This document shows positions 12,162 through 24,603 of a stretch of 64,000 nucleotides of DNA, one piece after another. The position numbers were made by a program, and so were the translations under genes. The stretch comes from Neopestalotiopsis rosae (taxonomy: Eukaryota > Ascomycota > Sordariomycetes > Amphisphaeriales > Sporocadaceae). Numbering within the stretch: the first letter of the stretch is position 1; each line of letters opens with the position of its first letter. The stretch is taken from assembly GCA_023078685.1 (NCBI GenBank), contig JALGAS010000003.1, positions 3,782,001 through 3,846,000 on the forward strand. The letters are read 5' to 3'. Under the pieces are notes generated by a model. That model ran no database searches. It was not told where the DNA came from and was given only the letters and a program-made list of their open reading frames with translations.

Positions 12162-14813
12162 TCATCCCCGACTAGTCATGTTCACTTTTGCACCTTTCTG
12201 GATACTCTGCGACAACCAACCCATAACGAACCCGAATCCACGATTCGAATCGGCGGAGAAATATTGGAAAATGGCTGAATGATTTGGATGTCGTGAAGAT
12301 GTACGCGGGATAGAATATTGCCCTGCTTCATCGAGTTGAGACATCTGGACAATTTGAATGTCAGTGGAGAATACCAGTTGTCCTTTGCACTTATGATCTG
12401 TGATATTGTCATCCTGCACCATTCCCAAACTGACTGGGAACAAATGCGCATCATCGTCGCCGTGTGGCCTCATGCATAACAACTTGATTGCACTACTGTT
12501 GTAGCCCATGCGCTCAAAGTCGGGTGGTATGTTTTTGTAGCTTCTGGCTAATGAGTTGACAATGAGCGATACCAACACTATCATCGCAACTGCAAGAGAT
12601 AAAAGGCCACCAAGGGGTGTGTAGCCTCTTGCAGATGAGTCCCAACCTCGCATTCGGGTACCGTCAACTCCTGAAGCAAAGGTGCTCGCCTGCACGAGGA
12701 AGAGGCTCTGCGAGATGAGCCAGTGGAGTATGATCGATATACTCAAAACCGGTACAGAATATTTGAAAGGCAATGCCAGGAAATAAGACGATCGCTGCAT
12801 ACCGATGGGTGACGATACTCTGAGAGGTTTTTTGCCGTCCGCACGAAGAAAATGCTCCAGCTCATTAATTGCCGCCTGTCGTGTGATGATGTTGTTTATG
12901 AATAGATAGAGGAAGCTCATTAGGAGTTGAGGACTGTTGGCGATCAAGACGTTTGTCAGAAAAGAAGAAGTCGGTCCGTGTACCATGTCCTGCAATCCCT
13001 TTGGCAAATCCATCGCGACCTGGCTTGATTTCAGCTCGAATTTCTGCTTGAAAATAGCTTTGAGACTTATGTCGGCCCCAAATCTGTGGATCCACGCCAT
13101 GGATGATCCCACAGAAACAGCGGGAACAACTATGCCGGTGATGAAACTGAGTTTTGTGAGTCAAATTGCGAACGGTACAGGTTCCTATTCGTAGTACTCA
13201 CATGATCCACGAAAGAACCCAGACTCGTTTACTCACAGCCCGAGCCAGGCGAACGCGTTTTTGGGGACTCCATGACTGTATTTTCGACTCGAAGTAGCCA
13301 CTTTCTGTGGTCGATGTAGAGACAGACTCAGCGGGTTTGAGCAAGAAGTCATGAATCGCATCGCCCATGGTCACTATAGTCTTTGCCCGAAATCCGGTCA
13401 GGTCGTCATGATCTCGTGAGCGAGACTGGGCCCGGTGACGGTACCAAACGGTTAGGATGAACAGACATTCGGCAAAGGTGCAAATGCAAACCGTTCCAAG
13501 TATGTGAACACTGTAATGTAGTCCACACCTCTGATCGCTAGGGCCAGATGCGCCCACCAGACAGTGATCCACCTCTATGGGCCATTTTGTATAATTTGTC
13601 TTTGGACGGGTCGAAACCCGCCAGTCATATAAAAACGGCTCCATGAACTCGGGATCGCAAACATGCCCCAGGCCTTGTTCGTCACCACTATCATTGCCGG
13701 CACATACCCAGATCGTAGAGTGGACCCAGGCGTCCCAGATTGAAAACCAGCCGTCTATCAACGAGGAGCCATTGTTCTGTGCAGAGCTTATGTTCCGAGC
13801 AACTATTATCAGCGAGCCAGTCGCTTTCATGGGGTCGATGTATCGATCGATGCAAGCCTTTGTGTCGAATCTTGTCATGACGGCGGCCTCCTTCTGCAGT
13901 TCGTAAATCTGGGTTCTGTTTGCATGCTCAACATGTGCTCCATCAATGACCTTTTTCATTGTAGACATCCACTGCTTGGAATGACTCAGTGGATCTGTAA
14001 CGATCCAGTCATCTCCAGTGGTTAAGAAATCACTAGTGGCGAACGCTCGTGGGATGGCCTCAATGGGTATCGAGTTGAATATTGCAGAGTTCCAGCTGCA
14101 GTGCTGTCACTCTTAGCTTTCATTCTGGTTACGCGGCCAGAAATACAGAGGTTGCCTACCTGAAATGTAACAAGGTTGAACAAACACCAATCGCCAACCA
14201 AATCAGTGTTCTCGTGCGCTTGATGTAGAATAAGTTCTTGAAACTTGGCACTCCAATCTCCAGATAGCGGCCCTTTTGGGCTGCCTTGTCAATCTCTCTT
14301 CGCGTCGGCGCTACCAGTATCTGCATACAGTAGTTCCCGGAACCAAGGAATAGGGACGATACAATGTTCAGCGCCACATGTATCATGGCGTTTGTCGTTC
14401 CAGCTTGCGCGCAGCTGCCATAGGAGAAGGTGCCCACCCCACGAGAGTCAGGGGGATAAACCACCACCAGGCTGATCAAGAGCACAATATTGATTATTAC
14501 CACTATTGCAGCAATGGACAGCTGGAGGCTCAACATGGTTGACCTCTTTGACATTTTGACTCGAAGCGTCTGAGCTCGGGGATTTTCCGGGTCCAGTTCG
14601 GGGATATATTGTTTGAGATGATCTTTTCGAGCGAAACGAGGGATGCTGAAATCTGTCAGTGACTCTGGCACGACTCAAATTTTGACATGCGTACTGCTCT
14701 ATACCAGGAATTGCCTCTACTTGCGAAGCAGTCGTGCATTTAGCATCACCATGGGGACCAGGCATGGTGACGAGCAAAGGTTGTGACTCCATGTCGGCCC
14801 CCGGACTTTCCAT
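12162..14813 (-). CDS. Polytopic membrane protein with DUF6536 domain
   Basis: Exons in coding order are 14813-14705, 14652-14160, 14095-13202 and 13146-12162, joined through introns of 52, 64 and 55 bases, giving 826 residues. The family is a fungus-specific set of integral membrane proteins of unknown function. The DUF6536 region lies in the first 220 residues: a membrane span (AAIVVIINIVLLISLVVVY), the GTFSYGSCAQAG loop, a second span with the family hallmark SGNYCMQILVAPTRRE, then GVPSFKNLFYIKR and the WNSAIF stretch that is rebuilt exactly across intron 2. The middle part is a long presumably extracellular domain with several Cys and N-glycosylation sites. The C-terminal half has about five more hydrophobic segments. 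The N-terminus has no signal peptide. The join at intron 1 (GTATAG donor) is the least certain. Confidence 0.85.
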
Positions 14814-15869
14814 GGTGTAAGGCACGGATGAAAAACGAAATTTCAAAAGAAAGACACCACCATATGGAGTAGACTGGGGATTTATTTCATGTTATCATTC
14901 TTTTTAACACTGAATCCACACTACTGAAGGCTCAGCTCTGCGGCTGAAGCAGTTGGGGCTCTGGAAATCTGCCTGCATGCAAGGTCGCATTCTCCAATTT
15001 GGGCGCCATCCCCGAAAATTACTAACGCGAAGAAGAAGCTGTACAAAACGTCAAAGCCAAACATGACTTTCGCAAGGCTGTGTCTATGGCAGGGGTGAAT
15101 AATTTGTCCTAGTCGCCTGCGAAGCCAGCATGCATTGACGCCCCGTTATAGGGAGCAATCCCAAATGGGTTACCTTGCGAGCATGGTCGCTGCCTGCTGG
15201 CAAGGATAATGCAGAGCTCTTATTCGCTCATATGACCGAATCTTACCATTGCTCGATATGCGTGTTGATCAGCGTTGGATGGTCATCACGCGAATTACTG
15301 TAGTGCCGCTTTTTCAGATCTTTCTTGACGTATACTCGTGTCTTTATGATTGTTTTCGAACTTCCGGATCATACATTCAAGCCGGAGCCAATCTTCCCAA
15401 GTTACGGGCCCGGTGTTCCGCCAAGATATTGGGGGTTTTAATAAACATTGGTCCTGACAGACAGAACCCGATAACTATGGAAATTGTGATCGTGATGAAA
15501 GGTGAGGGTACTGCTTCAGGCGTCTCAGAACTCCAAATGAACGCATTTATATTGATTTGTCATGAAAAATAAACTGAGCTATCTCTGCTCCTGCTTCATC
15601 AAAAACAGTTTGAATATGCCCCAAGCTAGTGACGCTTGGAATTATCAGGCGAAAGAGAAATTAGTCAAAGGGAATAAAAGCAAGATAGATCACAAATCCG
15701 TCAAAGGATGGTCTTTCCAGCACATAATATCCAGGGCTCGTAGGCCATATTTTCTCGTTCAAAATGCACAAAAGATACTCCCATCAACAACTCCCCAGGA
15801 GCAAAATAGAAGTTCGCATGACGCTCTCCAGAATCATCAACATCTCTCTTCGCCGCCGCCGGGGCCATA
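14814..15869. other. Intergenic region between DUF6536 gene and repeat-protein gene
   Basis: About 1 kb without a supported gene. It holds the promoter of the minus-strand DUF6536 gene (near 14814-15100) and the 3' flank of the minus-strand chitin-binding repeat protein. Confidence 0.5.
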
Positions 15870-18800
15870 TTAAAATCTTCGAACGAATGACGGGGGCGTG
15901 GTGTCGTTGGCAGGGATGGCGAAGCGGAAGTTGCCAAACTTGAAGCAGGCACCAAAGTCGCGCTGGCAGGTAGCGCAGTAGAGACCGCCGGAGCCGCACC
16001 ATCCCCAGACACTGCAGCACTGGCCGGCCGGGCAGCGGGTCTCGAAGTCGGTGCCGTGGTACTCGACACCGCAACGGCCGTTGGTGGACAGAGGGGGTTG
16101 ACCGTCCTGTCACAAGTCTATGTCAGTATTCCTGAATCTTCAACGCAAATTGCAAGGGTATAAGTCATACCGCTGGAATGGTAATGTTAAACTCAAACGG
16201 AGGTGTGACGACTGCTGATGTCGTGATTGACAAGAGAGTTGTGGGCGAGGTCGGTAACACAATGGAAGTAATTGACAAGCTCGTATCGACGGTCGTGGGA
16301 AGCTCAGTCGTAATTGGAGGCAAGTCAGTTGTGATGGGAAGGTCGGTTGTGATGTCGGTTGGAATAGGCAGATCAGTTGTAATGGGAAGATCAGTAGTAA
16401 TATCGGTAGGAATGGGAAGATCAGTAGTAATATCGGTAGGAATAGGCAGATCAGTAGTGATATCCGTGGGAATTGGCAGATCAGTTGTGATGGGAAGATC
16501 AGTAGTAATATCGGTTGGAATTGGCAAATCAGTAGTGATGTCCGTGGGAATTGGCAAATCAGTTGTGATATCGGTGGGAATTGGCAAATCAGTTGTGATA
16601 TCGGTGGGAATTGGCAGATCAGTTGTGATGGGAAGATCAGTAGTAATATCGGTTGGAATTGGCAAATCAGTAGTGATGTCCGTGGGAATTGGCAAATCAG
16701 TTGTGATATCGGTGGGAATTGGCAGATCGGTTGTGATATCCGTAGGAATAGGGAGATCAGTCGTGACATCGGTGGGAATTGGCAGATCGGTTGTGATATC
16801 CGTAGGAATAGGGAGATCGGTTGTAATCTCAGTAGGAAGATCAGTTGTAATGGGAAGATCAGTGGTAATCTCGGTAGGAGTAGGTAGATCAGTAGTAATC
16901 TCGGTAGGTGTAGGCAAATCAGTCGTGATATCCGTGGGAATAGGAAGATCCGTTGTGATAGGCAGATCAGTAGTAATATCGGTGGGAGTAGGCAGATCAG
17001 TTGTGATTGGGAGATCAGTGGAGATTTCACTAGTGAGGTCACTGGTCTGGTGGCTGAGATCCGTGGTAATCTCACCGGTGATGGTAGGAACCAAATCGCT
17101 GGTTAAGTCTGTGGGCTCCAAGATTCCGCTGGTGTCGAGGGTAGACGTGGGGATATCAGTCGTGATAGGCAGGTCAGTTGAGATATCAGTTGGGAGAGTC
17201 TCTGTGGGCAGTGTGATGCTAATATCGGTGGGGAGATCAGTGGTGGTTGGCAGATCGGTCGTAATGGGCAGGTCGGTCGAAATCTCCGTGGGCAGAGTCT
17301 CGGTTGGCAGAGTGATGATCGTGTCTGTTGGCAAATCTGTGCTGGTCAGATCTGTAATTGGCAGATCAGTGCTGGTCCCAATTGGCAAATCAGTCGTGAT
17401 AGGCAGGTCGGTCGAGATCTCCGTTGGTAGAGTCTCAGTGGGCAGCGTGATGAGAGTCGGGAGATCAGTGCTGGTCTCAATTGGCAGATCGGTCGAGATA
17501 TCCGTAATCGTTGGGATCTCCGTGGGAACCTCAGTGGTAACGGGAAGATCAGTGCTGATCCCGATCGTGGTGTCCAAGTCAGTGGAAGAAATGATCGTGG
17601 GCAGGTCAGTAGTAATGTCGGTGATCGAGGTCACCACGGTGGGAACTTCAATAGTTGTGGGCAGAAGCGTCGAGATATCTGAGATAATCTCCGATGTCAA
17701 CGAGGACAACAAGGAAGTAATGTCGATCGAGGTCGGGAGATCAGTCGAAGTTTCAATGGGGAGATCAGTAGTAATATCAGTAATCGAGGGTAAATCTGTC
17801 GTCTCAGTGGGAAGGTCGGTGAGAGAAGTATCGATTGTGGGCAGATCAGTTGTGATGGGAAGGTCAGTGGTGATATCAGTTGAGACGGGCAAGTCTGTCG
17901 AGATTGTGATGTCCGTCGACACTGGCAAGTCTGTAGATACTGGCAAGTCTGTAGACACTGGCAAGTCTGTTGAAATCTCAGTCGGTAGAGAAGTAGGCAG
18001 GTCAGTCGACAAGGAAGTATCAATCGTGGTGACTGGGATCTCGGTGGAAATGGTAGTCGGGATGGGCAAGTCAGTAGATACCTCGACTGATGTAGGCAGG
18101 TCAGTGGACACTCCCGAGATGGTCGTCGGGATAATCGTTGGCAGCACCGTTGAAGTGGGGATCAAATCCGTGGAAACCGTCACGCCGGTGGTCAGCGAGA
18201 TGATCGGAGAAGTAGGAATCGGGATGGAAATATCCGTGGAGATGGGCGAGGGCACCGATGTGGTTGGCAGCGTCACCGAGGTTCCAATCGACGGAAGAGA
18301 GATGACGGTGGACGAGGAAGCGACAGACGACGACGAACTTGATCCTGGGCAAGCTCCAGTGACGTTGTTGTAGATGGTGAATGCCATGTCATCGAAGAAG
18401 GTCTGGCCAACGAAGCCGGCTGCAGCGGCGTCGCTCCCGGAGGAAAGAGTTGGTGAGTAGCCGGTGGCGAAGCGAACCTTGTCCAGGTTCTTGAAATCGT
18501 CGGTCAGAGTAGCGACGACCATGTTGCCCGTGGAGGAACGCATGTTTGGCAGGTATTGGAACTGCTGAGCAGCCACTCGTACACCGTCTTTGTACCCTAG
18601 AACAGCTACGATGCAGCGCGAGACACCGAACGGGATCGTCGAAAATCCGAATGAACAACCATACTTGAAAGACTTCAAGTCAAAAGAGTCAACTTTGGAT
18701 GCAATGTAGTTGACCTTGACCAGTGGTGTTGATGCATCGCCATAGTAAAGTGCAGCCTGTTGACCCGATGATGGGTTGATACCATAAGGAAGCACTCCAT

Positions 18801-19048
18801 TCGCGGAATGAGGATCCTCTACGTCTGTATTCTTGACATCAGTCTTTGGCACCTTTCTAGAGAGTCACGATGGGGCTCTTACAGAAATCCTGGAACTTGA
18901 TTCCATTGTAAGTACCAATAGGGGTTCCGGCAACACGAGGTCCTCCAGTGGCGAGGTCGTCAAAAGTCTCCAGTACGTTGACGGGACATAGAGTAGCGCC
19001 GGTGAGCGCTGCTCCGGAGAGAAGCAGCGGTGCAACGGTCTTGAACAT
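15870..19048 (-). CDS. Secreted Thr/Asp/Pro-repeat protein with C-terminal chitin-binding (CBM18) domain
   Basis: Exons in coding order are 19048-18883, 18824-16171 and 16106-15870 (introns 58 and 64 bases), giving 1018 residues. A signal peptide (MFKTVAPLLLSGAALTGA) leads into a roughly 200-residue globular domain (FDDLATGGPRV... to ...FFDDMAFTIYN) that resembles the N-terminal domain of many fungal cell-surface proteins. After a Ser-rich linker comes about 600 residues built almost wholly from TDLP-type repeats, rich in Thr and acidic residues and likely O-mannosylated. The last exon encodes a hevein-like fold: NGRCGVEYHGTDF, CPAGQCCSVWGWCG and GLYCATCQRDFGACF, the Cys spacing and aromatic residues of family 18 chitin-binding modules. 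There is no GPI-anchor signal, so wall retention, if any, would come from chitin binding. The function as adhesin or wall protein is inference. The joins are phase-consistent. Confidence 0.85.
16300..18118. repeat. Coding minisatellite encoding TDLP repeats
   Basis: In the part from about 16330 to 17000 the unit is 30 bases, encoding DITTDLPIPT, interrupted at intervals by an extra 18 bases encoding TDLPIT, so a higher-order period is visible. From about 17030 to 18118 the units are more diverged (STDLPV, PTETLP, ISTDLPI). More than 50 copies of the TDLP core are present. All changes in unit length are multiples of three, so the frame of the host gene is kept. Confidence 0.95.
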
Positions 19049-21760
19049 GTTGAAAGCTTTTGACTATTGCCTCGCAAATATAAGAATAGAAGAAACGAAA
19101 GGACGAGGATGTTGAACAACCTCTCTTGAAGCAATGCTAAGCTCTGAGGCCTATAGATCCAACCACAAAAACTGAAGATATCATGGCGTTTATATACTCG
19201 CAGTGCCTTTTTGAGGCCATAAGAGCTGGTTGATGGCGGCGTTCATTGAGGCGTTCCATAGACCGCACAATTCAGTATGCCGTCTTCGTGATCATGTTGC
19301 ACTCGCAAGAGGCGCGGACGCACGCGATTCCACCTGAGACACTATTAAGTGTGCCGCTGCTGAAGGGGCTCGAGAAACGCCCCCCTAAAAGCTTCGTGTG
19401 TTACCGATCACAACGGAAGTGGGTCACGGTCGGGGTTTTAACTCCATATCAGTTTAGAAGCATTTGCTATAGTGTTCTTGTGATTGTGAAATATCTTATT
19501 GATGTCCATATGAACTCGAAGTATACTCAATTTATTGCTGTCCTGATGTTCAGAATACTGTGTCATCCTTTTGCTGCACTACTGCATTTCCGAATAATAT
19601 CAAGTTGGAAAGACAGTTGGTAGATCAGTCTAGTTTGTAGCACGATTCTGTCTTCTTTTTCAAAGACACACAAACCGTTGTGACCAAAAACCACAAACAG
19701 AAGCAATTTGTGCGAGCTGAGCCGAGCCGCAGGTTCCAATTAGCTAGGAGACTGAACCATGAATTGAAAAATTCGGCCCGTCGATTGGTCGTTGGGAGCG
19801 GCAGCAGTAGCTTGTCTCTGTAAAAGCAAATTTCCCAGTATAGTCTTACTAAGTCGGTGCCCAAAGCACCCCACAACTTGTCCGTTTTGGGTTCCAGCTG
19901 ATGTCAATTCATTGAGGGGCTCTATGGAACTTTGCAGCAGAGCACGTGGCTCGGCCGAAGAAAGAGCAAAAGCATTGATCAAGAATCACCACGGCTCGGG
20001 TCACTGGGAAAGGTTCGTTGACTGAGTCCCGCCTCCGCCACTGGGTGCCCGAGGTCTGGAAGGAATAGCCTTCTTGGACATGTATGAACCATCGAGCCGA
20101 GTCGCGGTGAGGCCCGCAGAGTAGTCAAAATTCAAAAGCCTAGACCTCAGTCTCGACCATGATCGGAGCATTTCTTCAAAAGATCAAACGAGAAAGATCC
20201 ACTCTTGCGAGAACGTTATTCCAAGAACAACCCTACAAGGCTCAACCTTGATCATTTGACCATGCCAATATCAGCCTTGCCAGGACCAGGACTCTGGGTT
20301 TCGTTTCTTCGAGTTGTATACTTGATCCTGGAGCACGGACCGGTTCGTGCAAGACAGTTGCGATGCAGAAAAGAAAATTGTCAGTGCAGTGATCTGCAAA
20401 CCTGCAGAGGTTAATTACTGAAGAAATTATTAGACAGCTTAATCGATGGCTGTAGAGTATATGCATCAGGTAATGGAAACAATGAGATTCAAGTGCATGC
20501 ATGAATATCACGTGAGGTTCGGAAGCTCCATTCCGATGACAGGTTTTTGAGATTTTCTTTTCTCTCTTTTTGCAGTATTTCTTTTTGACCAACTCAATGG
20601 GTCCGATCTTTTGATGACAATTGATGTCTGCTGTCTTCATAATCTCGCAATATCATTTGCTGATGTGAAATCATACCAGATACGGCTAAAATATATAGCA
20701 AGACGACGAATAGAATAAGTATCCATCCTGACTATAAATCATCCATGGCTAAGGTCGCGTGTGCAATGCATGGTACCTTGCATCAAGTTGTTAGGCAAAG
20801 CACAAGTCAAAATGCAGCGAACTATAAAGAGACGGAAGGATACGAGTCCTGCCGTACTGTGGCTGGAGATGCCAGATCAGGAAAACCGTGCGCATCGACT
20901 GCGTGGCAATCACGATCCGCGGGGAATTGAGTATCGCAAGATTTATCCAAAATACTATGATGGCTGCTTACTGGCTGGCTACGTGTATAGCAGCTGCTAT
21001 CGCTGTATATCACCAGTTGGAGTCTACGTCACTCCACAATGACTTCATAGCATTCCTGGCTTCATGTTCAGCTTTCAGCCATCAGTGGTCACTATAATGG
21101 AACCTTTGGTCGCATCTCAGTAGCTGGGCATGGTTGTGGAACGCTAACAGTATAATGGAGAAGAGAAAAGCAAAGGAAAGGCGCAGCATAAAAAAAGACC
21201 ATTGTGAACTTATACCATGGCTTGTCTTAGAATAACGGGATAGCGTTCTGGAGCAAAAAGGAAGTTTCGGGAACCCGCTCTGAATTCCGCGCCCCTGCAC
21301 GAGGCGTCAAGGTTTGGAATGAAACTAGACGTGTCAACTGAACGTCGGGTTCCAAAGGGTCCTTCATTACGCTACAGCTTGCGTAAACCTCCAATACTGG
21401 TGAGGCACGATGGAGATTCTCTACCCACGTGTGCAATCGATTGCGCGGGGTTGGATAAAGAAGGAGATATCTTCACGACTTTGCGTCACTGTGGCCTCAA
21501 ACCGATCCGGATAAGGTGCCGCGAAAGGGGAAAATCCGAACTAGACTTGGCAGCGATCGACATATATTGGAGTCAATAGTCTTTTGCTCACAAATCTGAC
21601 ATTATGGTCATAAACATCCATCATCTCTACGAGGGTGATGGGCTCTAGTACGGCAAGGCAAAAGGGTCGCATGACATGAGGACCACACCGCGAAAAGCTC
21701 CTCGATCATTCATGGCTGGGTCCTGCATCCGCCTCTTATCTGACATCCGACATTGCCTTG
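19049..21760. other. 2.7 kb intergenic stretch without a supported gene
   Basis: It holds the promoter of the minus-strand repeat-protein gene at its left end and the 3' flank of the minus-strand ABC transporter at its right end. Open frames of up to about 130 codons occur on both strands, but none has recognisable content or a consistent exon structure. Confidence 0.5.
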
Positions 21761-24603
21761 TCACTCCTCCTTTTCTTGTCCAGCCTCGGCCTCTTTCTTG
21801 GCCTTCTGTTCTGCTGTCGTTTGCTTTTCCCACATAGCAAAGTAAGCTCCCTGCTTCTTCAAGAGCCCCGCGTGAGTGCCCGTCTCCACGACTTTGCCTT
21901 TAGAAAGCACTACGATCTGATCCGAATTGGTAATGGTCGAGAGACGATGCCTGTTGCGGAAACGTCAGCAATAAGTCTGGTAGGTAACACACTTATGAGA
22001 AAACTTACGCGATTGTAATGGTGGTTCGGCCGGACGTCACTCTCTCCAGTGCGTCCTGAATCTGCCGCTCTGTATGAGTGTCAAGTGACGCAGTAGCTTC
22101 ATCCAGCAAGAGGATGGGTGCATCTTTCAGAATAGCTCTGGCAATTGCAATCTGATGCGTGTTAGCCATGACAACAGAATCAAGATGAGCGCCCTGACGG
22201 CGTCTACATACCCTTTGACGTTCACCACCAGATAACTTCAAGCCTCTTTCGCCCACTTTGGTTTCGTATCCATCTGGGAATGCAAGGATACGATCGTGGA
22301 TATTGGCAGCTCGAGCAGCACTAAATACCTGCTCTTCTGATGCTGATGGGTTGGCGTAAAGCAGGTTGAACATGATGGTGGCGTTGAACAGCACCGTATC
22401 CTGAGGCACAACCCCAATATACTTTCGGAAGCTGTCAAGCTTAAGATCGCGAATGTCATGGCCGTCAACTGTTACCGATCCGCCGGCAACATCGTAAAAT
22501 CGAAACAAAAGTTTCAAGCACGTCGACTTGCCAGAACCAGACTCGCCAACAATGGCCGTCTTGGTGCCGGGCTCTACGGTAAAACTGACACCATCGATGG
22601 CTGGCTCCTTGCCTTGGTAGGAAAAGCGAACATCATTGAATCTGACTTCACCCTTCGGGTCTTTGAGAGCTACCGCATCGGGCTTTTCGACAATGCCAGA
22701 CGTTTCCTTGAACTGCAGAATGTCAGTTTCCGATTGTTTTCATGAATGCAGTATTAGACTTACCAAATCGAGCATTCGCTCAGACTCAATGAGCGTGTTC
22801 TGCAACATTGTATAGTAAGTACCGAAAAAGTTCAATGGAGCTTGCAACTGTGAGAAATATGTCATCAATGTAACGAAGTCCGCCACAGTCTCTTGTCCAG
22901 TAGAAATTTTGTAAGCCGATAGAACAACAATGAGAGCCGTGCCAATTGTGAAGATAGAACTCTGCGTCAGGTTCAGGGCATTGAGCGAGTAGTACACAAT
23001 CCGTTCGGCGCGCTGGTATATCGTAACCTGCTCTTCGAAGCGCCCTGTTTCGGACTTGACGGCGCAGTTATGCTGTACTGTTTCATATGCCATGATGGCA
23101 TCAGTCCTAGAAAACATTAGCACCAGTCGCGTATCACACACACACAATGGGTTTGACTATACCTTGCGGCATCCATTTCTCGACTCTTGGTAGTCATGTC
23201 CCTTCTTTGCTTGGCACGGAATTTGGCCATGTAAATTGTCAAAAAGACATATGACCACATGATGGTGAGCACAATCAAAGTGTAGAAGGCGTTGTACTTG
23301 TAAAAGAAGTACAGGGCTGCAATGACGATATCGAAAATCATAGGGAAGACTTGGAAAAGGAAGCTCTCCAAAAAGGTGTTCATGGCAGAACCACGGCTGA
23401 GCGCACTAGTCACCTCACCAATCTTCTTGCTCAAATGAAAGTCCATGGACAGCCCGAGAACATGCTCAAACGCCGCACAAGCAAGGCGGCGGTATAGGTT
23501 TTGGGAAACAGGGATCCAAAGGACTGCCCGCGCAGCACCAATGGCACCTTGACCACCCTGTAGACCGCGCAAAATCACGTACACCGCAATGGTCTTGTAA
23601 GGCATGCGGCCATATCCTAGCTCGTCAACAAGCGCTCCCATGTACGCGGGAACCAAGAGGTTGATAACTCGCTGAACGACCAACAAGATGATACATAGAA
23701 CCACAACGGTTTGATGAAGACGCGAGTCCTTGGGCCTATAAATATGCTTAGCACGAATGTATTCTGAGCATATGCGGGAACTCTAGCTTACCAGAGGTAC
23801 GGGAATAGCACGCGGAAACCGGCAATGTAATCGAGCCATCCGCTCTTCTGCGCAGCGGGCTTCTTCGGCGGGCCTTTGGCTCCGTCTGCAGGTGTGCTGC
23901 CATAGCCATTGGCAGGCTCCCCATTCTCAAGAAGTGATTGGTGCTCAGATGACGAACCGGCATGCTTCGGCGTCTTCAATGCCCATTGACGTCGAGCCAA
24001 CACAATGATCATGAAAAGCAATAGCACCAGTCTCGCAATGCTCAACGAGAATAAGTTGTCCAAGAGTTTCGAGCTAACTTGGATCCGGTCTTTCTGCGAG
24101 AACAGAACGGCAGCAATGACAGCCTCGAGGATAATGCCGGCCAACCAGGCAATGGCATGAGCAGTGTTTGGCGTCCAAGGGCCATCGGGATCTGGAAGCA
24201 GTCCACCGAGAAAGTAAAGCAGTACACCCAGATAGGATGCGATGTAGGCAGTGTATGGAAAGTTGACTGCCGGGTAAGCCTGCTCGTCGGCAAACGCCTG
24301 AGCGGTGACCAGCACTACGCTGGCTAGCTATTGCGGCCATGTTAACTTGGAAGAGTTTTGGTGAAGGCAAGTTCATGCCATCGAGCTTGGACATACCAGT
24401 AGAGGCAACAATAATGCCTGCGCAACGCGAATGATTCTGTTGTGCACCTTGTTCACCTGCTCGGCGCGCTTCTCATCCACTTCCGGGGAGCTTCGGGCAT
24501 TGTAGCGCTGATGGCGTGCGAGCTGCGACAGAGCCAGAGTCACAAAGAGACCGCAGGGGTAGAGGTAAAAGGCGACCTCCAGACCGACCTGAACGCCCTT
24601 CAT
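21761..24603 (-). CDS. HMT1/ABCB6-type half ABC transporter
   Basis: Seven exons in coding order (24603-24397, 24327-23792, 23735-23163, 23106-22764, 22712-22212, 22151-22009, 21950-21761) give 830 residues. All six joins keep the frame. The layout is an N-terminal multi-span extension (TMD0, first 250 residues, as in heavy-metal tolerance transporters), a six-span transmembrane domain and one ATPase domain. ATPase motifs are the Walker [10 protein letters not shown], the Q-loop VPQDTVLF, the signature LSGGERQR (ending exactly at an exon boundary), the Walker [13 protein letters not shown] and the H-loop AHRLSTI (split by the last intron). In yeasts such proteins export metal-binding peptides or glutathione conjugates into the vacuole; in animals the homologue is ABCB6. 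The Lys/Glu-rich C-terminus ([17 protein letters not shown]) has no known signal. The substrate cannot be read from sequence. Confidence 0.95.

Noticed and set aside
16178..18373. A 731-codon open frame on the plus strand opposite the repeat gene (GRSVVISVGI repeats)
   Set aside because: It is a shadow of the coding minisatellite: repeated units free of stops on one strand also stay open on the other. It lacks a signal peptide or domain, and the minus-strand product has clear flanking domains and splice sites.
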